Part shown: in pieces, positions 1 to 10,013 of the stretch
Numbering within the stretch: the stretch's first letter is position 1
How the letters are laid out: each line of letters begins with the position of its first letter
NCBI GenBank assembly: GCA_948470475.1
Contig: OX419342.1
Location: 11,108,508 to 11,172,507 of the forward strand
DNA from: Galaxea fascicularis
Lineage: Eukaryota > Cnidaria > Anthozoa > Scleractinia > Euphylliidae
DNA: 64,000 nt
Direction of reading: 5' to 3'
Notes under the pieces: generated by a model
Database searches by the model: none
Seen by the model: the letters and a program-made list of their open reading frames with translations, nothing else
Told to the model about the DNA's origin: nothing
Made by a program: the position numbers and the translations under genes

Positions 1-1117
1 CTAGCATGGAAATATTTTTGTCTGTGATATATGAGGATGTAATTTGCCAAGGGAGAGTCAAGTTTTGGCCTGACAAGCAGTAAATCTGTTCGGTAAAAAA
101 AAATGTTTGGAAAGTCAAGTTAATGATAGCACAAAATTTAAGTATAATATATCCCCTTACAAAGAAAAAGTTTTAAGCTGACTGATATTTCTAAATGAAG
201 TTGTGTGTCCGAATCGCTCAAAAACAAAAACATTAAAGGCAGCTAAAGGATTTTTCTTGGCACATTTTCGTTTCGTATAAAGTAAATATGGGTCAGGATC
301 CACAAAAAATATTGTCCTTGATTTATGCCTTTTTTTCTTTGCACCCTAAAAACAAAACAAGCAACAAGTAATAAGTTTGAATCTAGCAAAACAAATCAGC
401 CGAACCATGAAATCCTCCGAAACTAATATAAGTATTTACCGCTTTACAAGTCGAGCTTTTGTACGTAGTCCTGTTGCTGGATCCTTTCTAAATTTTAGCC
501 AAAAACGTAATTCTTCATTTTATAACTCTGCCGTATTTCTTCCAGCTAAAGATGACCCGAGAACAGCATCCTTGCTAAGCAAGATGGACATGCTCACCTT
601 GTCGCTTCTTCGAAGGCCTGTATAGCTTATCCCATAACGCCAAGTTTCCAAGTTTGGCGGCTTACTCGCCACAGGTCGGCTGCCATTTGTGAAGACGGTG
701 TATAAGACATACCAGATGATCTTACGGCTCCACCTCTCAGTCAAGAGACGGTTAACCTTAATTTCTCAACCATAACTTTGTCACTTTTCCCCTAACTTCG
801 ACCAAAATTAAATAAGGAGATATTGGGTACATTAAAATTAAAGCACATGGACTCGTAACCTCGCAAATATTACAAAATTCCAGTGGCGGGAAAGCCATGC
901 CTCAACTCCTCCGATGACATTATGGCGCACCACAATTATAAATACCAACGCTCACTTTAATTAACAAACACAAAAATGTGAGGCAATCGAGTAGTAACCA
1001 CACTGACAACAACGATATGGATTGAATCGACAGTCCGATCCTGAAGTTATATCATTCAAATGTTCTCCAGCACACTTGTTTTGCATGAGCACAAAGAACA
1101 AGGTACATATATAGTAT
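1..1117. other. Non-coding stretch, nothing recognised
   Basis: AT-rich sequence with no frame resembling a known protein. A minus-strand frame around 520-744 ends at a plausible donor (AAG|GTGAGC near 595) and could be a weak exon of the SPRY gene whose exons lie at 2378-4779, but the residues do not match that domain clearly, so it is not called. Confidence 0.4.
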
Positions 1118-1310
1118 GTGTAACGCGCTTGTTTCGCGTCATAGGCTAAAAATCGAAGTATCTTACTTGTGCATTTCGCTTGTTTCGCCACATGGCTTAA
1201 AGAAATAAGTACATTGCATGCGTAGTGCGCTCGTTTCGTCTCATACCCAACAGAACGAGGTTCATACAAGCGTAGTGGGCTTGAGTGATTTCGCGCTATA
1301 CCATAACATC
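1118..1310. repeat. Degenerate short tandem repeat, about 60-bp unit
   Basis: A block containing variants of GCGCTTGTTTCG followed by TCATAGGCT-like sequence recurs three to four times. The copies are diverged and the period drifts. No coding meaning is seen. Confidence 0.5.
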
Positions 1311-1414
1311 TTTATCTGGAAAGAGTGTACTCTGATGAACTACATTTTCAAGGCATCTTTTCTAATATGCATGACATTTTTTCTAAGCCTCCCACACTAA
1401 GTTCCGGTGTCCTG

Positions 1415-2260
1415 GAATCTACACGCGACCGATGGATCCAGTATACTTCGATGGACGACCAAAGGAACTTCCATTAGACTCTCCTAAAGCCTAGTCGTGA
1501 TCGATGGATACAGTGGACTCCGATAGACGATATTTTCAAGGTCTCCTCTTGACTATGCATGGGACTTTTTCAGTCGTTCACGGATAGACTATTCACGGAT
1601 AGACTTCCGGTTAGTCCACTAGACTCTTATAGAGTCCAATCGTGTCCGACGACATTTTCCTGAGCTATGACATGCAAGGGATTCTATCAAAGTCCTTCAC
1701 GGATAGACTTCCAGTGAATCCAATTGACTCTCCTTGAATCTACTCGTGACCGATAAATAGATCGACTGGACTCCGATGGACGATATTTCATGTCCTCCCC
1801 TCCAACATTCGCGGGATTTTAATAGGTCACTCACAGATAGACTTCCGGTGACTCCGCTCGACTCTCCTCGAATCTACTCGTCACGTAGACTTACTTTCTA
1901 CTTTCACCACTGGACTTCCGGTGATCTACTCGCTCCGATGCGGAGAGTCCACTGGACTTTCCCAGAGCCTAGTCGTGACCGATGGATCCAATAGACTCTG
2001 ATGGAGGATATTTTCACGGGCACCCTTGATATGCTCTCCTCGAATCTACTCGTGGCCAATGGAACAAGTGAACTCCGATGGACGATATTTTCATAGTCAA
2101 ACCTTCCATATGCATGGGATTTTAAAACGTCACTCACAGACAGACTTAAGGTGAGTCCGCTCGACTCTCCTCGAATGTACTCGTCACGTAGACTAACTTT
2201 CTACTTTCACTACTAGACTTTCGGTAATCCACTCACTCCGCGAGAAACATGACTTGACTC
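1415..2260. repeat. Degenerate satellite-like repeat array
   Basis: Phrases such as GATGGACGATATTTTCA (near 1522, 1774, 2000, 2078), TAGACTTCCGGTGA and CTCCTCGAATCTACTCGT recur in similar order with irregular spacing of roughly 80-250 bp. This looks like an old tandem array broken by indels. The short open frames across it are by-products of the repeat. Confidence 0.65.
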
Positions 2261-2377
2261 TATTCGTGTACATTGGACTACTGTCGCCGTTTTTAGCCGG
2301 CCACCTCAAATTCAGCGGTAAAGTAACAGTTAACGCCCAGTAGGTTTTAGGAAAATAATGAGTTATGGAAATCTTAC

Positions 2378-2555
2378 CTGATAATGAAGATCTTTTACCA
2401 TTCTCTGTATTAAAAAAGTCAACAAAGATCCTCCTGTCATCAGTATGGTATCCCACGCTCCCATCCCAAAATCCTGGGAAAACATCTGTGCGGCAATCCC
2501 CAAACACCACACCGAGTCCCAAAAACTTTGTCTCGCCACTATCCAGAATCATCAC
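2378..2555 (-). CDS. SPRY/B30.2-domain protein, internal exon
   Basis: A 178-bp exon-like block with an acceptor (CCTTTTAG|GTGATG) and a donor (CAG|GTAAGAT). It encodes about 59 residues with typical SPRY core features: an ILDSGE beta strand, a GLGVVF strand, then a PGFWDGSVGYHTDD segment like the PGW...GSxGYHxDDG signature of RanBP9-type SPRY domains. It starts in phase 0, matching the phase-0 end of the exon at 4645-4779. SPRY domains bind protein partners; the full protein and its role cannot be told from two exons. The rest of the domain was not found toward the window start. Confidence 0.7.
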
Positions 2556-2888
2556 CTAAAAGGGGCATTCATGCTTCATGATCTTGACATTCTTAAATGA
2601 GTAAGCAAAAGGGGCTTCGTGCTTAACTTGTGTGCATGATAAAAGCTAGATAACATAAATTGCCGAATGAAAGGAGTGTACAAATTGCAGCATGGGAGTT
2701 ATTTATTAAACAAGTCGCACTCAGCATAAATCCAATTGTTTCCCATGGGCAATAAATGTCATATTTTAGTTATGGTTATAGTCGTCACACTGCAAGAAAT
2801 GAGAAGCTTCCGCGCCTCAGTGCTGTGAGTCCATACCTATCATATATCCCGGAATATGATGGGAATAATCAAACAAACAATAGTCTAT

Positions 2889-3066
2889 ATTTGGCGCGAA
2901 AATATGCTCGGATGTTTGTCCGCGGTCATTATCTTTTCCGAGAAGCGAACGATTTTCTGAGAGCGAAGCCAATTGTCCGAGAACAAAGCTCGAGGGAAAT
3001 TGTGAGTTCCTAGGAACTGATAATGTCTGAGGAAAAAAATATCCGAGCATATTTTTAAAGTCAAAT
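2889..3066. mobile_element. Short inverted-repeat element (MITE), ATTTGGCGCGAA family
   Basis: Ends are imperfect inverted repeats: the left starts ATTTGGCGCGAAAATATGC and the right ends with its diverged complement (..AAGTCAAAT). Both arms contain GTCCGCGG/CCGAGG..ACATTATC-type sequence. A second copy lies at 9583-9739 and a partial copy at 9424-9475. No coding capacity, so non-autonomous. Confidence 0.65.
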
Positions 3067-3093
3067 GGAGACTGTTGTATCTATTATCGTCCA

Positions 3094-3240
3094 TATAATT
3101 TTCGCAACGCGCATTTGGGGAATATTTAACAATTATTCACCGAAGTAAAGGTAAATAGTACTTTGCTAATCACCTCCAAGTTAACCAATCAGAACGCGCG
3201 AAAAGCACTATTCACTTGTGTGATATATATCCTAAAACTA
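3094..3240. repeat. Fragment of dispersed non-autonomous element
   Basis: Contains TTATTCACCGAAGT near its left side and CCAATCAGAACGCGCGAAA..CACTATTCACTTGTGTG near its right side. The same end sequences bound 3845-4378 and 36369-37100. This copy seems to have lost its middle. Confidence 0.55.
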
Positions 3241-3425
3241 GATATTCCCCAGTTTCAAATTCAGTCACGTGTTGCGTTTAGACCAATCGCGTGCAAGCGA
3301 AAAATATTTGAATGATGTATATGAAAGAAATCATATGTAAACTGAGGATATGACATCAAATGAAGAACGATCGTCGCAGTTGTGATCGCAATTTTACAAT
3401 TGCGCAAACCTGAAAAAAAAATTCA

Positions 3426-3497
3426 GGACTTCAACGGGGTTTGAACCCGTGACCTCGCGATTCCGGTGTGATGCTCTACCAACTGAGCTATGAAGGC
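3426..3497 (-). tRNA. tRNA-like gene or pseudogene, apparent GGA anticodon
   Basis: Seventy-two bases fold as a class I tRNA: 7-bp acceptor with one mismatch, D arm GCTC/GAGC with AGTTGGTA loop, and a T arm ACGGG-TTCAAAC-CCCGT that pairs perfectly. The A box (TAGCTCAGTTGGTAGAGC) and B box (GGTTCAAACCC) of Pol III promoters are good. The anticodon stem is imperfect and the loop reads CCGGAAT, giving GGA with C at position 33 instead of the universal U. It lacks the long variable arm of serine tRNA. Most likely a tRNA-derived repeat head. Confidence 0.55.
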
Positions 3498-3681
3498 ACT
3501 GACGTTGGGAGCAATGGTAAAACTTGTGATTACAACTGCAATGATCATTCTTCATTTGATTTCATATCCGCAGTTCACATATGATTTCTTTCATATGCAT
3601 CATTCACTTACATATCTTTCACGGGAACATATGAACCCAAAATTGACCTGCACAATTTTTACAATTGCTCCCAACGTTAGT

Positions 3682-3753
3682 GGCTTCATAGCTCAATTGG
3701 TAGAGCATCGCACCGGAATCGCGAGGTCACGGGTTCAAGCCCCGGTGAAGTCC
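3682..3753 (+). tRNA. tRNA-like gene or pseudogene, inverted twin of the 3426-3497 copy
   Basis: Same 72-base cloverleaf, with acceptor GGCTTCA/TGAAGTC fully paired apart from a G-U wobble, intact A and B boxes, and a T stem with one end mismatch. The anticodon loop CCGGAAT again gives GGA with C33. Four of five anticodon-stem pairs form. It is followed directly by CCTGAATTTTTTTCAGG, a hairpin with a T run that could end Pol III transcription. Confidence 0.55.
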
Positions 3754-3844
3754 TGAATTTTTTTCAGGCTGTAAAAATTGTGATCACAACTGCGACGATC
3801 ATTCTTCATTTGACGAAAAATACTTGATGGATTATAACTACAAT

Positions 3845-4378
3845 TATTCACCAAAGTGGAAGGAACTGAATAATTGTTTTAGAGCATATCACCCAAGCCA
3901 CACAAATAACTGCTGAGGCTTATTCATGCCCAGATGGTGGTAAGCGACTTTTTAGTTCCGTCTTGCTTTCTTGCCGATAAATAAAACTTTTGGCGGCACT
4001 TGCTTAGTTACTCCAGTGTCATTTCTTCAACTGTTGTGTAAAATTCGTCTTGTTGCTAAAACTGCAAAACATTAGTTGTTTCATTGTTTACATCAATTGT
4101 AATAGTTCTTCATAGTTTTCTTGAACAAGACATTGCATTTTGATTTTTTGCCTTAAAATATGAGGTTGAGAAGACGAAATAACTTATGATTAAATGCTGT
4201 TAAACGTAACTTTGTTGCCAGCTTTGTTTTCTTGCACGGTTTTCTCGTTTTTTGAAGCGAAGCGAAAAACGGGAAGCCATTTCGCTTCCCTTCGGTTTCT
4301 CGGAGGTGAATAGTAGATTGCAAATATAATCACCTATCAGAACGCGCGAAAAGCACTATTCACTTGTGTGGTATATAT
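3845..4378. mobile_element. Non-autonomous element, TTATTCACC..GGTGAATA family
   Basis: Left end TTATTCACCAAAGTGG..GAATAATTGTTTTAG, right end GGAGGTGAATAGTAGATTG..AGAACGCGCGAAAAGCACTATTCACTTGTGTGG. The same termini recur at 3094-3240 and 36369-37100. The interior has no recognisable gene and includes a short palindrome (TTTTCGCTTCG-type) near 4255-4285. Confidence 0.5.
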
Positions 4379-4644
4379 TATAAGCATGTTTCTGCTAACG
4401 GACTGTGTACTGGCTTGTATACAGTTTGAGGACGGGTGTTCCGTTTACGCGTGTATGCTGAATACTGACACATACATTCATACTGGTCTTGATGCGTCTT
4501 GCGTTGGCATACCTGACATTTAATTACTGACCATACCAAATGGAGCAAAACGAAGCCGACACCAGGCAATAAGAATTACTCAGTTTTGAAGCTCCAGTGG
4601 TAAACACTTAATTTAAGCTCAACTTTTATAAAAGCATTCCTTAC

Positions 4645-4779
4645 CTCGAAATGAGGAAATCGTTCGGAGAAAGCAGTCCTGTATCTGGCTCCATATCTAT
4701 TACTGTCATTCTTATCGATGGATGGTTCACAAGTCAAAATGCAGTCTTCAACAGATATTGCTTTAGTAGTCTCCCAAGC
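4645..4779 (-). CDS. SPRY/B30.2-domain protein, exon upstream of 2378-2555
   Basis: Acceptor AACACTCAG|GCTTGG and donor TTCGAG|GTAAGG enclose exactly 45 codons, phase 0 at both ends. The 3' part (RTAFSERFPHFE) flows directly into the ILDSGE strand of the 2378-2555 exon, matching the first strands of a SPRY domain. The 5' part (ETTKAISVEDCILTCEPS) is a linker I do not recognise. It lies just downstream of the TRP channel's last exon on the same strand. A fusion transcript is possible, but a stop at 5259-5261 argues for separate genes. Confidence 0.65.
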
Positions 4780-5258
4780 CTGAGTGTTCAAAATGTATCG
4801 TTAAAGGCCTGCAGACCGCTGACAGAGAGTTAAAGCAAAAAAGGAAATAACAGAGAGAAAAGAAGACAGACACAGACTAACAGATCAGACGGAAAGACTT
4901 TGATAGCACTCAGAAAGAAGGAGTTGATAATATACCATGCTCAATTGTTTATTTAAACATAGAGTTTCTTCAGTAATAGGAGTTGTTTTTCCAAGAAATT
5001 ATTTCTTTTGGTATTTGCTATTATCACTAAAAGCTGTTAGCACTGATATATTCGCCGTCCTTATCAGTCACCGTAGCTGTATTTTACCTTTTGACCTCTT
5101 GGCAGTAAAGCTTTATCACAGCCATTTTCCTTTGTGAAGATTCTGTAAAGGACTTGATTCACCATGCTCTTAGTATCCTCGGAGTCTTGACAAACATAGT
5201 CTAGTTTCTCTGTGAAAGTAAATTGACGGAAATAGGCTGTTCTCAGGTCGTTTTCTCA
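4780..5258. other. Intergenic region between SPRY exons and channel gene end
   Basis: No coding frame recognised. A 5' exon or promoter of the SPRY gene could lie here, but neither is visible. Confidence 0.3.
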
Positions 5259-5320
5259 TCACTTTTCTCTCATCTTGCGAAGAATATGATCGACTCTTGC
5301 CTTCAATGTTATTGCGGTAC
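5259..5320 (-). CDS. TRPC-like channel, candidate terminal exon
   Basis: Acceptor AAATACAG|GTACCG. The exon supplies two bases to complete a codon left open by the 5730-5793 exon, then 19 codons ending in a TGA. The residues (TLKARVDHILRKMREK) are basic and helical, suiting a cytosolic C-terminal tail or short coiled coil. Support comes only from splice sites and phase. An alternative donor (GTGATG) overlaps the stop, so other isoforms are possible. Confidence 0.4.
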
Positions 5321-5729
5321 CTGTATTTAGTGCCCATACGCACTCGCGCTAACACGCTAGCGCGCTGTGGCAGAGAGTTGACTGGTTTTAAGTCTTTAAG
5401 GAATTAGACATCGGCTTCCCGTTTAGATATACGGCGAGAGAATAAGCTAAGCATATTACTAGACTTGCCATTGTGGCCAGAGGGTGGGATGGATTACTGT
5501 CCTTCCCCGGTTAAAGACACACAAACGCACCCCCCCCCCCCGCCTCTCCTGCATCCCTATTCTCCGAGCGTATTTAGACTGCAACAGCGATTAAGCAAGC
5601 AACGTGTGTTTATTAATGAAAAGTGTCCCCTTTGGGGTCAGGAGAGGGATTTAAAGGCGCAACATACAGAATTAGTTGCAATCAGTGACCCAAAAGCTAG
5701 GACATTACCCTTATTGTAAAAATACTTAC

Positions 5730-5793
5730 GTGTTGGTGGAAACTTGTCGCCGTAGTTAAGCCTATATCTAATTGCAAGTTCCTTCAAGTCCAG
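5730..5793 (-). CDS. TRPC-like channel, small C-terminal exon
   Basis: A 64-bp exon with acceptor TCCTAAG|CTGGAC and strong donor C|GTAAGTATT. It encodes 21 codons (LDLKELAIRYRLNYGDKF...) plus one base. Phase fits both neighbours (6152-6283 and 5259-5320). This is the cytosolic tail after TM6. No known motif is seen, so the call rests on phase and position. Confidence 0.45.
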
Positions 5794-6151
5794 CTTAGGA
5801 TTGAAAGAGAAATAACTTGATGAGGATTGGCTTGAACCTAATTTGTTGCAAGTAGACTGTAAATGTTGCTTTGTTTACAAAAAGAAAGTGGAAAAAGTAA
5901 AAACAAAAATATTTATGAAGCAAGAATACATTTACAGACTAAATAGTAGCGAGGGTAGAATGACTGAATGTTGATTGCTCAAAACATAGTGGACGTGTTT
6001 CTCAATTCTCCATATAACGAAGGCAAAAGTAATTGTTTGTTGTTTGTTTGTGTAACGGTCAAAAATTCGCGATCCAGTTGCAGGTGAGTAAATTGTGAGT
6101 GAACCTGCTTAACTCATGTATCAAATTTAATAACATGCACCGCCAACTTAC

Positions 6152-6283
6152 TGGTTTAGTTTTCTCCCTCTTGTTTTGCTCGTCTGATTTCCCCATGATC
6201 TTCTTATAAAGTCCATATAAACCAAGTGCCGTAATAGAAATAATGTTAAAAGGAACAGGTATGCAGTGGTATTTGCTGTACGA
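6152..6283 (-). CDS. TRPC-like channel, exon after TM6 (VPFNIIS motif)
   Basis: Acceptor ACTGCAG|TCGTAC and donor CCA|GTAAGTTGG enclose 44 codons in phase 0. It encodes PVPFNIISITALG, close to the LPxPFNIIPSPK segment that follows the TRP domain in TRPC channels, then a basic stretch (KKIMGKSDEQNKRE). The classical EWKFAR TRP box expected between TM6 and this motif is not encoded here, so either a small exon between 6283 and 8239 was missed or this channel lacks the box. A second possible acceptor is at 6275. Confidence 0.6.
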
Positions 6284-7276
6284 CTGCAGTGTCCTGGCTT
6301 TTTGGTATGCCCATTCATTCCGTGAATTGTCCTAGAACCAAGGCAGTTAAACCTCAATTTCGGACTTTCATCCGAACGTTAGTACTACAAACGGCGTTAT
6401 GTGCAAGTGATATAGTGTCGATTCGAAAGGGATTTCAATTTGGCCACATTCTCCAGTAAAATGTGAATCGCTCGCAGTGAACCTTCGAGTTTTTGCTTGA
6501 ATGTTATGTTTTGAAATACTACTTTGTACCAATATCAGTGAACTTCGAGATTGTAACCTTAGCCGTCAAATTGGAAAATAGTATGCGCTCTTTCCCGACA
6601 ACAGTATCAATCTGAATTCTCTAAGTTTCGATCGATGCATGTCTGTGGCTTGCAAAGGCTGTGGCTGTTAATTAAGAGTTACAAAACCGTACATTGTGTC
6701 TGAAATGAAACCAGCGAAAAGTTGCAAAATACTAAGAGACGACGTAACATAAAGGGTTATCTTAATATGCTAGTTGCTTGGCAACGGGCGATAGGACGAC
6801 TGGATAGAATTCAGAGTCCCAGGCAGGAATCGAACCTAAAACCTCCGGTCGGATGCTCCGGTCGGATGCTCTGACCACCAGTAATAATATGAAGGCCATT
6901 GGGATTGGGTCACTGTCGTTGGTTCGTAACTAACCCGCAAGTAATAAAAATGATAAACGCGAATATCTGGAATTTTTGCATTGATCTGAGACCGGCCACT
7001 GATGTTAGAGGTGAACACAGCTGTAAACGCTACAGTAACGATTGCAGTGGACAAATGAGGGCCTGGAATTAACATTCTCCAGCTCAGCTCAGTTGGCACT
7101 AGAGCACCCCATCGTCCACATTTTCCACAAAGACTAGCCACTGGTTCCACCTCCGTACAGACTTCATTTTTTGGCCGGGGTGTAATTCTTGTTTATTTTA
7201 TTTTCGTTGCTGATGAAGTAGCGTGCTCATCTGGATGAGCATCCCGAGGTAAAATTTTCATCACACTACAGTCCAG
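6284..7276. other. Channel intron sequence
   Basis: Region between channel exons. Around 6800-7150 there is a dispersed-repeat-like segment containing a tRNA-gene-like fragment (GGCAGGAATCGAACCTAAAAC) and direct repeats of CGGTCGGATGCTC. No exon encoding a TRP box was found. Confidence 0.4.
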
Positions 7277-7505
7277 GGGCCCGTTTCTCGAAAGTCCCGT
7301 AAACTTTTCGGGCCTGGAAACCCATTTCAAAAACTGCGATCCGCTCATTCTAAAATCCTGGCTTTTTACTATGATTTTAGGTAACGAAAAGGTAGAGTTG
7401 CTGTAAAATTTCATGCCTGAAAATATCTTCGTTTTCGAGATAGGTAGGAAATTAAAGTACCCGAAATAGACCCGAAAAGTGTGGGGAGTTTCAAGAAACG
7501 GGCCC
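7277..7505. mobile_element. MITE with GGGCCCGTTTCT termini and 3-bp flank
   Basis: A 229-bp element with imperfect inverted ends: GGGCCCGTTTCTCGAAAGT on the left and its diverged complement (TTTCAAGAAACGGGCCC) on the right, each joined to an ACTTTTCGGG/CCCGAAAAGT sub-repeat. It is flanked by CAG at 7274-7276 and 7506-7508, consistent with a 3-bp target duplication. The long minus-strand open frame across it is not a gene. Confidence 0.7.
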
Positions 7506-8238
7506 CAGGTTTTTGAACAAATGCCTCGTTGAAAAAAAGAAAAATAGGCCAGGATTAAGGTCCAGCCCGGACTGCAATTTTCTCCCCACTTTGAGGCAAC
7601 CTTTAGCCCAGTCAAACAGGCTAAAAATCCCTGTGCGATTGCTGTAGTTCTTAAGCCTGGGCCCGGATCTGAGCCAGATTATGTTTTTTATTTGTCGCGG
7701 CTACAAAATTTCGTAAAATAGAGATGATAAAGTGGAAAATTTAATACGTTTCCCAGCAAATTCAGTATATCTAAAATGGAATGTAACAAACAGGCTGTCA
7801 CAAGCCGCTATCATTTCATCCCCAAACGTTAAAAATTTTAAGCGAACAGAGGGCTAAACTGTGAGAACAGCAGCGCTGTTATTTTAATTTATTAAAAACG
7901 CTTTCGAGCAAATTTACAGCCCGGGCTGAAACTCGCCTTGTAATCGGTCATGCCCGGTCATTTATCGTTTATGGTCACGGATATAGTTGTGGCCATGGCT
8001 ATGGCTATGGCTACGATCACCGATCGAGTGTCAATGACTGGTATCTTTGTCTATCCTTTTCTCAAGGAACTTGACACAACTTAATGTTAGACATTCAACA
8101 CCCTTTGCATTAGTAAGGACTATCAAGGCTAGGTGTGATTAACTGATTTAATGATTCTTAAAATTGGAAGCTTCCCAGCAGCTAGTTTCTGCACGTACTA
8201 TACCAATAGAACATCAAAGAGAAAAAAATGCGTATTAC

Positions 8239-8431
8239 CTCTACACGCTGATAAGTGTTGTTCAGCAACGCAATCAACATGTTTATGAGAAGGATGAGCG
8301 CCATAACGAGATACCCAGCATACAAAAGTTTTGTAAGAGTCTCCGAAAAGTTGTCAGTGGACTCGAAGAAAAGTAAACCATCTGACAATTCCAGTAGAGA
8401 CCAGCCCATATGAGTCGCTATCTTCCACCAG
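8239..8431 (-). CDS. TRPC-like channel, pore and TM6 exon
   Basis: Acceptor GGTCGGCAG|CTGGTGG and donor GAG|GTAATACG. One base completes a codon from the previous exon, then 64 codons. The residues run through a pore-helix-like WKIATHMGWSLLELSDG, then a TM6 helix (GYLVMALILLINMLIALL) ending in NNTYQRVE. This closely matches the LLNMLIAMMNNSYQ stretch of TRPC TM6, where the helix lines the cation pathway at the plasma membrane. The preceding exon is 14.4 kb away at 22832-23176; the interval holds the Polinton-type element and older repeats. Confidence 0.85.
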
Positions 8432-9423
8432 CTGCCGACCAGATAAGTGCAGCGAAATTCAATCCAAAGATATACTTACTATGTAAACATTTAGACAGTT
8501 AAATTAACTCTAAGTTTTCAGTAAAACGTAACTTCTCATTTCGCACGGCGAAGGTAACGGGGGGGGGGGGGGAGGGAGAGGGATGGGGTTAGGTAGGTGG
8601 GATGGCCGGGGCCTTTGTCACGCCGTTGGCACCAGAGAAAATTGGCAAAGGGGCCTAGCTGTATCTTTTTTTTTTCAATATTTTTTTATGTAGGATTTGG
8701 GACTTCACCAAGTCAATTCCATCAACCTGCTTTCTACAAAGTGTTAACTTATTTTAATAATGAAATGGAACTAAGACTTAGGAAAAACCAGAAACGTTTG
8801 GTAGGGTTTCCTTACATTTCTCCCTCTTCAACCCACATCCTCGAGTATTGAAGCTAGTTCAAAGATGACCGCACAAAAAATTCTGGTATTTGGTGATTTG
8901 TAAATCAAATAGTGGTTCTGTTTTAAATTTTGAAAATGAAAACATGATTAGGGATAAAATAATACGTCCCTCTTACTAACCGAGTTCGAGGTCCTTACTG
9001 TAAGTTACAGACCAGGATTTTTTTGATGATAAAATGAAGAGACGTATCTTGCAGTATGGACCGAGAAAATGAGGTTAGCAAGATATTTATTATATCTAGA
9101 GATTAATCATGCACGCAGGAATTTAGAGGGCCCTGCAGTAGAAAACGGCCCTCAAAATTGACCTATCGCAGCGCGAGTAATAATGGGAAATTCATCTCCT
9201 AACTGAGCCAGGATTAAGTTGCTTTAGCTAAAGAACAGCTTTAATTTCGTCGGAAAGGGTGATAATTTATTAGGCGGTTTGCACTTTCTTTCTTTCTTTT
9301 TCTTTTCTTTCTTTTTATTTTTTTTATCAAGATGTAGGTCTAAACTTACCAATATATTCCAGTCATGTTACAGGCACTGAAACAAAAAGACAACCATTTT
9401 CTAGAATCTAGTCCGTTTCTGCA
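8432..9423. other. Channel intron sequence with low-complexity runs
   Basis: Contains a poly-G run near 8560-8575 and a TTTC-rich tract near 9285-9325. No gene or transposon recognised. Confidence 0.4.
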
Positions 9424-9739
9424 CCTGATAATGTCCAAGGACAGTATTCGGGAATATGTTTAAAGCCAAATGTAGGTTATTCTGATTATTAGCCTTAATC
9501 TTTTTTTCGCAAAACAGACTTAGGGATTCCCCAAATGCGTGTTAAGAAAAATATTTAAAGGGTAATAAAGACAATAACCTCTATTAGGTTTTAAAAAATA
9601 TGCTTGGATATTTGTCCATGGACATTATCAGTTCCTCGAAGCTAACCTCACACGTTTTCTCGAGCTCTCAGAAAATCGTTCGCTTCTCGGAACAGGTAAT
9701 GTCCGCGGACAAATATCCAAGCATATGTTCGCGCCAAAT
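9424..9739. mobile_element. MITE copies, same family as 2889-3066
   Basis: 9583-9739 is a palindromic copy: left ATTAGGTTTTAAAAAATATGC, right GCATATGTTCGCGCCAAAT, with TTGTCCATGGACATTATC/GGTAATGTCCGCGGACAA sub-arms. 9424-9475 is one diverged half element (CCTGATAATGTCC..AAAGCCAAAT). Between them, TTCCCCAAATGCG matches in inverse a segment just right of the first copy (3105-3125), so a larger unit may have been shared. Confidence 0.6.
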
Positions 9740-10013
9740 GGAATTTGACATCTGACCCATCTTGCTTGAATTTGAACTGATAAATGACCCGTTACTGTTC
9801 GTTACCGGTCGCCGGTAATGCAAATCCTTGGCAAAAGTGACTAAACGTGAGACAATTGAGAAATCAAAGCTATTTTTTGTTATCCCTAAAACTATCTTAG
9901 TTATCCCTTATCCCTAAAATTATTTGCCAGTTATCCCTTATCCCTAAAACCCCCTAACAGGGCCTCTTTATTGAAATGATTTTCGCATGGATTATTAGGG
10001 CTCTCCGATGAGA

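Larger units (their letters stand above)
3330..3830. repeat. Inverted pair of tRNA-bearing repeat units
   Basis: Two copies of one repeat unit face each other. Each holds a tRNA-like gene followed by a CCTGAAxxxxTTCAGG hairpin and AT-rich sequence with ACAACTGCGACGATCATTCTTCATTTGA. The spacer between the tRNA-like segments is about 185 bp. A third, decayed unit without the tRNA body is at 28912-29080, so this is a dispersed family (SINE-like or transposon-borne) rather than a host tRNA cluster. Confidence 0.65.

Noticed and set aside
520..744. Minus-strand frame that might be a further SPRY exon
   Set aside because: A donor-like site exists, but residues do not align convincingly with SPRY strands and no acceptor was settled.
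6834..6900. tRNA-gene-like segment (GGCAGGAATCGAACCTAAAAC)
   Set aside because: Only a T-arm/B-box-like part can be read; no full cloverleaf forms.
7193..7615. 140-codon minus-strand frame
   Set aside because: Spans a MITE with clear inverted ends and CAG flanks; not protein-like.
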